Part shown: positions 15,287 through 23,324 of the stretch, one piece after another | Layout: the number at the start of each line of letters is the position of its first letter | Position numbering within the stretch: the first letter of the stretch is position 1 | Origin: JAFALX01 sp050734185 | GTDB lineage: Bacteria; Chloroflexota; Dormibacteria; Aeolococcales; Aeolococcaceae | Length of the DNA: 30,205 bases | Assembly (NCBI GenBank): GCA_050734185.1 | Contig: JBOHUE010000159.1 | Location: 1 to 30,205 of the forward strand | Direction of reading: 5' to 3' | The notes under the pieces: model-generated | Database searches by the model: none | Told to the model about the DNA's origin: nothing | The model's input: only the letters and a program-made list of their open reading frames with translations | Translations under genes and position numbers: made by a program

Positions 15287-16941
15287 CTCGCCTGAGTCAG
15301 CGCATCTTCACCGGCTGAGCGCGCCTGCGCGATCGCGTACTCGAACGCGTCGGACAGCGCTGTCCACGACGCCTCGATGATGTTGGTGCTGCATCCGACG
15401 GTGCTCCAGCGGCGCCGGTGGTCACCGGACTCCACGAGCACGCGGACCCCCGCGGCGGTGCCGTCGCGGCCGTCGAGCACGCGCACCTTGTAGTCGAAGA
15501 GCTGGGTGGTCTCGATCTCGGGGAATGCGGGAGCGAGCGCCTTGCGCAACGCCGCGTCCAGCGCGTTCACCGGGCCGTTCCCCTCACCCGCGGTGTGCAC
15601 GACGTCGCCGGTGACGAGCACCTTCACGGTCGCCTCGCACACGAGCGCGCGTCCCTCGCGGCTCTCGACCAGCGTGATGTAGTCGACCAGCCGGAACGGC
15701 GCCTCGTGGCCGCGCGCGCGGTGGATCAGCAGCTCGAACGACGCTTCGGCTCCCTCGAACGAATAGCCGAGGTGCTCCAGCCGTTTCACCTCGTCGGCGA
15801 CGCGCCGTGCGAGTGTGGCGTCGTCACCGAGGGCGACGCCGAGGTCGGCAGCCTTCGCCTTGATCGTTGTGCGCCCGGACTTGTCGCTCACCACCGTGTG
15901 GCGGTGGTTGCCCACCAGCTCCGGGTCGATGTGCTGGTACGTGTACGCCGCCTTGGCCATCGCGTCGACGTGCTGCCCGCCCTTGTGGGTGAACGCTGCG
16001 CTGCCGATGTACGGCGCCCAGTGCGGCGGCGTGATGTTGGCGATCTCGGCGACGTCGCGCGCCACGGTGGTCAGGTGCGCGAGCGCTGAGTCCGCGACCA
16101 CTCGAACCCCCAACTTCAGCTGCAGGTTGGGGATGAGCGTGCACAGGTTCGCGTTGCCGGTGCGCTCGCCGTAGCCGTTGATGCAACCCTGCACCTGCAC
16201 CGCTCCCGCTCGCACCGCGGCCAGAGTGTTGGCCACCGCGCACCCGGAGTCATCGTGGCAGTGGATTCCCACGACGGCGCCGAAGTTCGCGGTCACGTCG
16301 ACGACCGCTGCTTCGATGCCCGCGGGAAGAGTGCCGCCGCGGGTGTCACACAGCGCCACACGCTCGGCGCCGGCCGAGATGGCTGCTTCAACGCAGCGCA
16401 GCGCGTAGTCGCGGTTCTCACGGTGGCCGTCGAAGAAATGCTCAGCGTCGTACACGACGCGCCGGCCCTGCTCGCGCAGCCAGCGCACCGAGTCGGCGAT
16501 CATCGCCAGGTTCTCATCGTTGCTCGTGCGCAGCACGTCGGCGACCTGGCGATCCCACGACTTGCCCACCAGTGTGAGCACGGGTGCCTGCGAGTCCAGG
16601 AGCGTGCGCAGCTGCAGGTCGTCCTGCGGTGCCACGCCGGCACGCCGCGTCGCACCGAACGCGGCCAGCACCGCGTTGCGCAGCGGGATGCCGCGCATCA
16701 TGTCGAAGTACTCGGTGTCGGTGGGGTTGGAGCCGGGCCAACCGCCCTCGATGACGCTGACGCCGAGCGCGTCGAGGTGCTCGGTGATGCGCAGCTTGTC
16801 GGACACCGAGAAGTTGATGCCGACTCCCTGCGCGCCGTCGCGCAGCGTTGTGTCGTAGATCTCCACAGTCGGGGGGTGCCCCCCCGACTCCCCCCCATTC
16901 ACAACGTTCGGGGGGTGCCCCCCCGACTCGCCTCCACTCAC
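15283..16941 (-). CDS. cimA: (R)-citramalate synthase
   Basis: Condenses pyruvate and acetyl-CoA to citramalate, the first step of the threonine-independent route to 2-oxobutyrate and isoleucine. The HMGL-like barrel has YDTTLRDGAQGVG, CDTRGGTLP, HCHDDSGCAVANT and CINGYGERTGN; a C-terminal LeuA-type allosteric domain follows from about residue 400. CimA-type motifs (DGAQG, HDDSG) separate it from LeuA. The start at GTG 16941 forms a GTGA overlap with leuB and gives 552 aa, but its first 25 residues are two copies of a 13-residue repeat (GGESGGHPP). GTG 16866, just before EIYDTTLRDG, would give a normal 527-aa enzyme. It is the last gene of the ilv-leu operon. Confidence 0.9.
   Translation of the reverse strand: MSGGESGGHPPNVVNGGESGGHPPTVEIYDTTLRDGAQGVGINFSVSDKLRITEHLDALGVSVIEGGWPGSNPTDTEYFDMMRGIPLRNAVLAAFGATRRAGVAPQDDLQLRTLLDSQAPVLTLVGKSWDRQVADVLRTSNDENLAMIADSVRWLREQGRRVVYDAEHFFDGHRENRDYALRCVEAAISAGAERVALCDTRGGTLPAGIEAAVVDVTANFGAVVGIHCHDDSGCAVANTLAAVRAGAVQVQGCINGYGERTGNANLCTLIPNLQLKLGVRVVADSALAHLTTVARDVAEIANITPPHWAPYIGSAAFTHKGGQHVDAMAKAAYTYQHIDPELVGNHRHTVVSDKSGRTTIKAKAADLGVALGDDATLARRVADEVKRLEHLGYSFEGAEASFELLIHRARGHEAPFRLVDYITLVESREGRALVCEATVKVLVTGDVVHTAGEGNGPVNALDAALRKALAPAFPEIETTQLFDYKVRVLDGRDGTAAGVRVLVESGDHRRRWSTVGCSTNIIEASWTALSDAFEYAIAQARSAGEDALTQAS
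16864..16941. repeat. 39-bp tandem duplication with two strong G/C hairpins at the cimA start
   Basis: Two 39-bp units (16903-16941 and 16864-16902, read on the minus strand) each begin with GTG and carry GAGTCGGGGGGGCACCCCCC. The units form hairpins on either strand: a 9-bp stem with a 3-nt loop at 16868-16888 and an 8-bp stem at 16908-16926. The unit length keeps the reading frame, adding 13 residues per copy. G-tracts of six to seven also make this a replication slippage site. Confidence 0.85.
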
Positions 16942-18029
16942 AAGGCAGCGGCCGCCGTCTCGAGCCGGGCGGCGAGCTCGCGGCGCACCGCGTCGCCGAT
17001 CTCGCGCGTCCCCAGCGTGCCGCCGAGGTCGGGCCCGAGCACGTCCTCGTTGATGCAGTCGTCGACCGCGACCTCCACCGCGCGCGCCAGGTCGTCGCGC
17101 TGCAGGGAGTGACGCAGCAGTAGCGCGACGGAGAGAATTGCCGCGTACGGATCGGCCACGTTCTTTCCGGCGATGTCCGGTGCGCTGCCATGAATCGGCT
17201 CGTACAGGGCGGCCCTGCCGCTCCCGAGGCTCGCAGACGGCAGCAGCCCGAGTGAGCCCGCCAGCACCGAGGCCTCGTCACTGAGGATGTCGCCGAACAG
17301 GTTCTCGGTGACGACGACGTCGATCGCCGCGGGCGCTCGTACCAGGTCCATCGCGAAAGAGTCCACGAGACGGTGTTCGAGCTTCACCTCCGGGTACTCG
17401 GTGGCGAGCGCGGTGACGGTATCGCGCCACAGCTGGCTCGTGATCAGCACGTTCGCCTTGTCGACCGAGATCAGATGCCGGCGACGTCCCTGCGCCAGCT
17501 CGAACGCGACGCGCGCCACGCGCTCGATCTCACGAACGCTGTACACGGTGCTGTCGCGCGCCGTCTCGTCGGGGCCGCTGCCGCGGCGCTCGCGCGGCTC
17601 CCCGAAGTACGCGCCGCCGGTGAGCTCGCGCACGATGACCATGTCGGTGCCACGGACCACGTCGCCCTTCACCGGCGAGCGTTCGGCGAGCCGCGGGTGA
17701 ACGCGCACGGGACGCAGATTGGCGAACACATCGAGACCGCGGCGCAGCGCGAGGAGGCCGGCCTCGACCCGTTGCGCGCCGCGGAGATGGTCCCAGCGCG
17801 GACCGCCGACGGCACCGAGGAGCACGGCGTCAGCGTCGCGGCATGCCTGCAGGGTCGCCTCCGGCAGCGGAGTGCCGAACTCGTCGACCGCCAGGCCTCC
17901 CATCGGCATCTCGCGGGCGTCGAGCTCGACGCCACCGGCCTCGCACGCGAGCTGGAGCACGGCGAGCGCCTCACTCGTGACCTCGGGGCCGACGCCGTCG
18001 CCCGGCAGCACCACGACCTGCGCGGTCAC
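16938..18029 (-). CDS. leuB: 3-isopropylmalate dehydrogenase
   Basis: A 363-aa cytoplasmic enzyme that oxidises and decarboxylates 3-isopropylmalate with NAD+ in leucine synthesis; it also serves citramalate-derived methylmalate when CimA is present. Start GTG 18029 gives VLPGDGVGPEV at the N-terminus and a GTGA overlap with leuD; the frame is open a further 13 codons upstream without support. Family signatures are GAVGGPRWD, LRPVRVHP, RELTGGAYFGEPRE, SVDKANVL, ENLFGDILSDEASVLAGSLG and EPIHGSAPDIAGKNVADP. Its stop overlaps the cimA GTG at 16941. Length and motifs are normal. Confidence 0.96.
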   Translation of the reverse strand: MTAQVVVLPGDGVGPEVTSEALAVLQLACEAGGVELDAREMPMGGLAVDEFGTPLPEATLQACRDADAVLLGAVGGPRWDHLRGAQRVEAGLLALRRGLDVFANLRPVRVHPRLAERSPVKGDVVRGTDMVIVRELTGGAYFGEPRERRGSGPDETARDSTVYSVREIERVARVAFELAQGRRRHLISVDKANVLITSQLWRDTVTALATEYPEVKLEHRLVDSFAMDLVRAPAAIDVVVTENLFGDILSDEASVLAGSLGLLPSASLGSGRAALYEPIHGSAPDIAGKNVADPYAAILSVALLLRHSLQRDDLARAVEVAVDDCINEDVLGPDLGGTLGTREIGDAVRRELAARLETAAAAL

Positions 18030-18652
18030 GACGGCGGCACCGTCTCTCGCGTGACGTGCGGCATCCATGCGGGACGGCGCTCCTCGTACGCGGCGATGGC
18101 GTCGGCGTGTTGCAGCGTCATCGCGATGTCATCGAGGCCCTCGAGCAGGGTGCGGCGTTCGAACGCGTCCAGCGTGAAGCTGAATCGCAGATCGCCGGCG
18201 GTGACGGTCTGTGTCTCCAGGTCGACATTCGCGGTCACGCCCGGGTCCTCGTTCGCGAGATCGAGCAACGCGCGCACGTCGTCCTCGGGCAGCACGACAG
18301 GGAGCATGCCGCTCTTCAGCGCGTTGTTGTGGAAGATGTCGGCGAACGACGGCGCGATAACGGCGCGGATCCCATAGTCGTTGAGCGCCCACACGGCGTG
18401 CTCGCGCGACGAACCACACGCGAAGTTGCGGCCCGTCACCAGCACGATGCCGCTGCGATACGGCTCCTGGTTGAGTACGAAGTCAGCGATGGGCTTGCCG
18501 TCCGCGTCGGTGCGCCAGTCGTAGAACAGGTAGTCGCCGTACCCGGTCTTCTCGATGCGCTTCAGGAATTGCTTGGGGATGATCTGGTCGGTGTCGACGT
18601 CGGAGCGGTCCAGCGGGACGATCGTGCCCTCCTCGCGGCGAAACGGCCTCAT
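18026..18652 (-). CDS. leuD: 3-isopropylmalate dehydratase small subunit
   Basis: A 208-aa protein starting at ATG 18652, with an ATGA overlap with leuC. It carries the swivel-domain signatures DVDTDQIIPKQFLKRI (18-33), GRNFACGSSREHAVWAL (74-90) and FADIFHNNALKSGMLPV (103-119). With LeuC it isomerises 2- to 3-isopropylmalate, and citramalate to methylmalate when CimA supplies it. The longer open frame upstream is a shadow of leuC. The 3' end overlaps leuB by 4 bp (GTGA). Nothing unusual was seen. Confidence 0.96.
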   Translation of the reverse strand: MRPFRREEGTIVPLDRSDVDTDQIIPKQFLKRIEKTGYGDYLFYDWRTDADGKPIADFVLNQEPYRSGIVLVTGRNFACGSSREHAVWALNDYGIRAVIAPSFADIFHNNALKSGMLPVVLPEDDVRALLDLANEDPGVTANVDLETQTVTAGDLRFSFTLDAFERRTLLEGLDDIAMTLQHADAIAAYEERRPAWMPHVTRETVPPS

Positions 18653-20064
18653 GCCGACCGCTCGGCAAGCGCAAGGCCGCGGACGTCGACGAAGTGACCC
18701 TCGACGGCGGCGGCCGCGGCCATCACGGGTGACACCAGGTGCGTGCGTCCGCCCCGTCCCTGCCGTCCCTCGAAGTTGCGGTTGCTCGTGCTCGCGCATC
18801 GCTGGCCGGGCTGCAGGATGTCGGGGTTCATCCCGAGGCACATGGAGCAGCCGGTGTTGCGCCACTCGGCGCCGGCGGCGAGGAACACGCGGTCGAGTCC
18901 CTCGGCCTCGGCCTGCTTCTTCACCTGCGCGGACCCGGGGACGACGAGCACGCGCACCCCGTCGTGCACGCGGCGGCCGTCGAACACCGCTGCGGCGGCG
19001 CGGAGGTCGTCGATGCGCCCGTTGGTGCAGGAGCCGATGAAGACCGTGTCGATGGCGATGTCCTCGATGGCCGTGCCGGCGGTCAGCGCCATGTACTCGA
19101 GCGCGCGATGCGCCGACTCGCGCTGCGCCGGATCGTCGAAGCCCTCCGGATCGGGGACGCGACCGGACACATGCACCGACTGAGCCGGGGTTGTGCCCCA
19201 CGTCACGGTGGGTTCCAGCGAGGCGGCGTCGATGACGACGCTTCGGTCGTACACGGCGCCGGGGTCGGTTTTCATCTCGCTCCACGCCGCCACGGCAGCG
19301 TCCCAGCCGGCCCCCCGTGGCGCGAACGGACGGTCCTGGATGTGCGTGAAGGTGGTTGCGTCCGGCGCAATCATCCCGGCGCGGCCTCCGCCCTCGATCG
19401 TGAGGTTGCACAGAGTCATGCGCTGCTCCATCGAGAATCCGCGCACCGTGTCGCCGCAGTACTCCACGACGTGCCCGGCGGCACCGGACGTGCCGATGGT
19501 GCGCAGCACACCCAGCGCCGCATCCTTTGCGGTGACGCCGTAGGGGAGCGCCCCGGTCAGGCGCACCTCCATCGTCAGCGGCTTGGCCTCACGGAGGCAT
19601 TGCGTCGCCAGCACGTGCTCGACCTCAGACGTGCCGATGCCGAGCGCGAAGGCGCCGAATGCCCCGTGCGTCGCCGTGTGCGAATCGCCGCAGACGATGA
19701 CGGTGCCAGGAAGCGTGAGCCCCAATTCCGGGCCGATCACGTGCACGATGCCCTGCCACTTGTGACCCGCGCCGTAGCACGCGATCCCGGCCTCGGCGCA
19801 GTTGCGCTCCAGCGCCGCCATCTGCGCGATGCTCATCGCGTCGGCGTCGCCGTGGCCGGTGGTCGACACGTTGTGGTCCATTGTGGCCACAACATGAGAA
19901 GGGCGTCGCACGCTGCGACCCTCGAGACGCAGTCCTTCGAACGCCTGCGGTGACGTCACCTCGTGGACCAGGTGCAGATCGACATACAGCAGCGCCGGCT
20001 CACCCGGCTCTCCGACGACGACGTGCGAGTCCCAGACCTTGTCGAAGAGCGTCCGCGGCGTCAC
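18649..20064 (-). CDS. leuC: 3-isopropylmalate dehydratase large subunit
   Basis: A 471-aa aconitase-family enzyme subunit starting at GTG 20064, with a GTGA overlap with leuA. The three [4Fe-4S] cysteines are C346 (VFIGSCTNGR), C406 and C409 (NTGCSMCLG). Other signatures are DHNVSTTG (63-70), GDSHTATHGAFGAFALGIGTSEVEHVLATQ (126-155) and EYMALTAG. It acts with LeuD. Length is typical of the bacterial LeuC type. It is followed by leuD with an ATGA overlap. Confidence 0.97.
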   Translation of the reverse strand: MTPRTLFDKVWDSHVVVGEPGEPALLYVDLHLVHEVTSPQAFEGLRLEGRSVRRPSHVVATMDHNVSTTGHGDADAMSIAQMAALERNCAEAGIACYGAGHKWQGIVHVIGPELGLTLPGTVIVCGDSHTATHGAFGAFALGIGTSEVEHVLATQCLREAKPLTMEVRLTGALPYGVTAKDAALGVLRTIGTSGAAGHVVEYCGDTVRGFSMEQRMTLCNLTIEGGGRAGMIAPDATTFTHIQDRPFAPRGAGWDAAVAAWSEMKTDPGAVYDRSVVIDAASLEPTVTWGTTPAQSVHVSGRVPDPEGFDDPAQRESAHRALEYMALTAGTAIEDIAIDTVFIGSCTNGRIDDLRAAAAVFDGRRVHDGVRVLVVPGSAQVKKQAEAEGLDRVFLAAGAEWRNTGCSMCLGMNPDILQPGQRCASTSNRNFEGRQGRGGRTHLVSPVMAAAAAVEGHFVDVRGLALAERSA

Positions 20065-21647
20065 GAGGTGCTCGCGACCGGCCGCTCCGCCGGCGCTTCC
20101 GTGTCCACCTCGGGGTGGAGCCGAGATCCGCCGCTGCTCTCCGCCAGCCGGTTGAGCGCGTGAACGTACGCCTTGGCTGCTGCGACGAGGATGTCTGTAT
20201 CGGCGCCGTGGCCCAGGGCCCTCTCGCCGTCGCGGCGCAGGCGAACCGACACCTCGCCCACCGCGTCGATGCCGCCGCTCACCGCCTGGATCGCGAACTC
20301 CTCGAGCTCTCCCTTAACCTGCGCCAGCGAGTCGATCGCGCGGTATGCCGCGTCCACAGGGCCGTCGCCGAGCGCGACACTCTCCCGGCTGACGCCGTCG
20401 GAGAACATCATGCGCACCGTCGCGGTGGGCCGCAGGTTCGTGCCACAACTGACCTGAAGGTGCTCGAGGCGGAAGGTCTCATCGGCCACCGTGCGCTCGT
20501 CGGCGAGGATGGCCTCGAGGTCGCGGTCGGTCACCTCCCGCTTGCGGTCGGCGAGGTCCTTGAAACGCACGAACGCGCGCTTCAACTCCTCCTCGTCGAG
20601 GGCGTAGCCGAGCTGGCTGAGACGCTCGCGGAGCGCGTGGCGTCCGCTGAGCTTGCCGAGCACCAGGCTGGAGCCCGCGCCAACCGCCTCGGCCTCCATG
20701 ATCTCGAAGGTCCGCGGGTCCTTGAGCACACCGTCCTGGTGAATACCGCTGTGGTGCGCAAACGCGTTGGCGCCGACCACCGCCTTGTTGGGCTGCACGA
20801 GCATGCCCGTGAGCTGCGACACGAGCCGCGACGTGCGGTACAGCTGCGAGTGGTCGAGCTGCGTGGACACGCCGAACACGTCGGCGTGCAGGTGGGTCGC
20901 CATCGCCACCTCTTCGAGCGCCGCGTTGCCCGCGCGCTCGCCGATGCCGTTGACGCACGTCTCCACCTGGCGCGCACCGGCGCGCACGCTCGCCAGCGAG
21001 TTCGCCGTCGCAAGTCCCAGGTCGTTGTGGCAGTGCACGGAGAGCGTCACGCCGTGCATCGAGGGCACTCGCTCGTACATCCAGGTGAGCAGCGCGTGCC
21101 ACTCGTCGGGCGTGGCGTAGCCGACGGTGTCGGGCAGGTTGATCGTGGTCGCGCCGGCCTCGATCGTTGCCGCAACGACGTCGGCGAGGTACTCGGGCTC
21201 GGTGCGGCTGGCGTCCATCGGCGAGAACTCGACGTCTTCCTGGAACGACCTCGCCAGCCGCATCATGGACACGGCGCGGTCGAACACCTGCTGCTGCGTC
21301 ATGCGCAGCTGACTCTCACGGTGAATGGGGGAGGTGCCGATGAACACATGGATGCGTGCGCGCTTTGCCGGCACGAGCGCCTCGGCGCAGCGCCGCACGT
21401 CCTCTTCGAAGCACCGCGCCAGCCCGGCGATCACCGGGCCCTCGACCTGCTCGGCGATGGCGCGCACCGCGGCGAAGTCGCCCGGTGAGCTGTACGGGAA
21501 GCCCGCCTCGATGATGTCGACGTTGACGCGTGCCAGCTGCTGCGCGATCTGCAGCTTGTCGTCCGCGCTCAACGCCACGCCGGGCGATTGCTCACCGTCG
21601 CGGAGCGTGGTGTCGAGGATGCGGAGATGCGCTGTGTCGTCGCTCAC
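20061..21647 (-). CDS. leuA: 2-isopropylmalate synthase
   Basis: A 528-aa enzyme condensing 2-oxoisovalerate with acetyl-CoA, the committed step of leucine synthesis. Start GTG 21647 forms a GTGA overlap with ilvC. The barrel domain has LDTTLRDGEQSPG (R16, D17), metal ligands H205 and H207 in HCHNDLGLATANS, and NGIGERAGN. A C-terminal regulatory domain (about 395-505), with GDGPVDAAYRAIDSL and GGIDAVGEVSVRLR, is the usual site of leucine feedback inhibition. The last 20 residues form a Ser/Pro/Glu-rich tail. Both CimA and LeuA are therefore in one operon, feeding the same LeuCDB enzymes. Confidence 0.96.
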   Translation of the reverse strand: MSDDTAHLRILDTTLRDGEQSPGVALSADDKLQIAQQLARVNVDIIEAGFPYSSPGDFAAVRAIAEQVEGPVIAGLARCFEEDVRRCAEALVPAKRARIHVFIGTSPIHRESQLRMTQQQVFDRAVSMMRLARSFQEDVEFSPMDASRTEPEYLADVVAATIEAGATTINLPDTVGYATPDEWHALLTWMYERVPSMHGVTLSVHCHNDLGLATANSLASVRAGARQVETCVNGIGERAGNAALEEVAMATHLHADVFGVSTQLDHSQLYRTSRLVSQLTGMLVQPNKAVVGANAFAHHSGIHQDGVLKDPRTFEIMEAEAVGAGSSLVLGKLSGRHALRERLSQLGYALDEEELKRAFVRFKDLADRKREVTDRDLEAILADERTVADETFRLEHLQVSCGTNLRPTATVRMMFSDGVSRESVALGDGPVDAAYRAIDSLAQVKGELEEFAIQAVSGGIDAVGEVSVRLRRDGERALGHGADTDILVAAAKAYVHALNRLAESSGGSRLHPEVDTEAPAERPVASTS

Positions 21648-22702
21648 GACGTCCCCTCGGTCGCCGCAACAGCGTCGCTGCTCGGCTTCACCGCGCCGGG
21701 TGCCGTCTTAGCGCCCAGCCACGCCATCTTGGCGCGCAGATCCGCGCCCACCTGCTCGATGGGCTGGTGCAGCTCCTCGTCGCGCCACTCCACGAAGTTC
21801 GGGCGGCCGGCCTCGTTCTCCTCGATCCAGCGCCGCGCGAACGTGCCGTCCTGGATGTCGGTCAGCAACGAGCGCATCGTGGCGCGCACGCGATCGTCGA
21901 TCACCTTGGGGCCGCTGGTGTAGTCGCCGTACTCGGCGGTGTCGCTCACCGAGTAGCGCATGTAGGACAGTCCGCCCTGGTACATGAGGTCGACGATGAG
22001 CTTGAGCTCATGCATCACCTCGAAATACGCGAGCTCGGGCTGGTAGCCGGCGTCGACCAGGGTGGCGAACCCCGCCTTGACCAGCGACGACACGCCGCCG
22101 CACAACACCGCCTGCTCACCGAAGAGGTCGGTCTCCGTCTCCTCGGCGAATGTCGTTTCGAGCACCCCGGCGCGCGTGCCGCCGATGCCCCGCGCGTAGG
22201 CGAGTGTGCGTGCCCGCGCCGTTCCGGTCGCGTCCTGGTGCACCGCGAACAGGTTCGGGACCCCCTGCCCGGCGACGTACGTGCTGCGCACCAGGTGTCC
22301 CGGGCCCTTGGGCGCGACCATGCTGACGTCGACGCCCTCGGGCGCGTTGATCAGCCCGAAGCGGATGTTGAACCCGTGGGCGAACATCAGCATGTTGCCG
22401 GGCTGCAGACCAGGCACGATCGCCTCGTCGTACAGCGCGCGCTGCCCCGTGTCCGGCGTCAGCACCATGATCACGTCGGCCTCGGCGGCCGCCTCAGCGG
22501 GTGTCACCACGCGGAGCCCCTCATCGCGCGCCGCGGCGCGGCTGCCGCTCGACTCCTTGAGGCCGACGCGCACGTCGTGCCCGCTGTCGCGCAGGTTCAG
22601 CGCATGCGCGTGGCCCTGTGAGCCGTATCCCAGGATGGCGATGCGTGCGCCCTCGAGCGCTGCCGGGTCCGCGTCCTCGTCGTAGTACATCCGAGCGGTC
22701 AT
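21644..22702 (-). CDS. ilvC: Ketol-acid reductoisomerase, class I
   Basis: A 352-aa enzyme that isomerises and reduces 2-acetolactate and 2-aceto-2-hydroxybutyrate. Start ATG 22702 is preceded by AAGGAG about 11 nt upstream; an ATG at 22690 (MYYDED) is an alternative. Features are GYGSQGHAHALNL (25-37), the strand-2 loop KESSGSR (serines 51, 52 and 54, as in NADPH-preferring forms), PKGPGHLVRSTY, and the class I active-site block ELKLIVDLMYQGGLSYMRYSVSDTAEYG. The C-terminus has a short Ala/Thr-rich tail. It lies 22 bp downstream of ilvN, one of the few non-overlapping junctions in the operon, and overlaps leuA by 4 bp. Confidence 0.97.
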   Translation of the reverse strand: MTARMYYDEDADPAALEGARIAILGYGSQGHAHALNLRDSGHDVRVGLKESSGSRAAARDEGLRVVTPAEAAAEADVIMVLTPDTGQRALYDEAIVPGLQPGNMLMFAHGFNIRFGLINAPEGVDVSMVAPKGPGHLVRSTYVAGQGVPNLFAVHQDATGTARARTLAYARGIGGTRAGVLETTFAEETETDLFGEQAVLCGGVSSLVKAGFATLVDAGYQPELAYFEVMHELKLIVDLMYQGGLSYMRYSVSDTAEYGDYTSGPKVIDDRVRATMRSLLTDIQDGTFARRWIEENEAGRPNFVEWRDEELHQPIEQVGADLRAKMAWLGAKTAPGAVKPSSDAVAATEGTS

Positions 22703-22724
22703 CCGCGATTCTCTCCTTGTGTCC

Positions 22725-23324
22725 TCACACCGTTCCCATCGTGTCTCCGGCCTCGATCTCCGCAGCCGGAGCGAGCTCCTCGGGCTGCGCCGCCGGTTCG
22801 TCGTCTGCGCCGATCTCGAAGTCGATCAGCCGGATGCGCGCGTCATCGCCGCGGACCAACGCGACGGCGCCGCTGCGAGCCACCTCTTTCACACCGTACG
22901 GCTGCATGAGCTCGATGAAGTTGTCGATCTTCTCCGTGCTGCCTGTGACCTCGACGATGAGCGTGCTCGACGCCACGTCGACGACGCGCCCCCGATAGAT
23001 GGCGACGAGGTCGAGCACCTCGCGGCGCTGCGCCGCCGGCGCGTGCACGCGGATGAGGAGCAGCTCGTGGGCCACGTTGCGCAGCCCGGTGATGTCGTCG
23101 ATCGTGATGACGTCGACGAGCTTCGCCAGCTGCTTCGTCGCCTGCTCCGCCTGCTGTCGCCCGACATGCACGGCGATCGTCATGCGCGAGATGGTGTCGT
23201 CCTCCGTGGGCCCGACGGACAGCGAGTCGATGTTGAACCCGCGCCTGCGGATCATCGACGCGACCCGCTGCAGCACGCCGGGCTTGTTCTCCACGAGCAC
23301 CGACAGAAGCCGCGTCTGGCTCAT
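22725..23324 (-). CDS. ilvN: Acetolactate synthase regulatory (small) subunit
   Basis: A 199-aa regulatory subunit that stimulates IlvB and confers feedback inhibition by valine. I use ATG 23324; a GTG one codon earlier (23327) would repeat the GTGA overlap seen across this operon. The N-terminal ACT domain has LLSVLVENKPGVLQRVASMIRRRGFNIDSL, followed by SRMTIAV and a C-terminal domain with ELLLIRVHAP and the segment IDNFIELMQPYGVKEVARSG. The last 30 residues are acidic and Ala/Pro-rich, a tail longer than the usual 160-175 residues of the family. Confidence 0.95.
   Translation of the reverse strand: MSQTRLLSVLVENKPGVLQRVASMIRRRGFNIDSLSVGPTEDDTISRMTIAVHVGRQQAEQATKQLAKLVDVITIDDITGLRNVAHELLLIRVHAPAAQRREVLDLVAIYRGRVVDVASSTLIVEVTGSTEKIDNFIELMQPYGVKEVARSGAVALVRGDDARIRLIDFEIGADDEPAAQPEELAPAAEIEAGDTMGTV

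Noticed and set aside
19881..21488. 535-residue open frame on the plus strand opposite leuA/leuC
   Set aside because: Same reason: Arg/Val/His-rich shadow of leuA and part of leuC, with no start signal.
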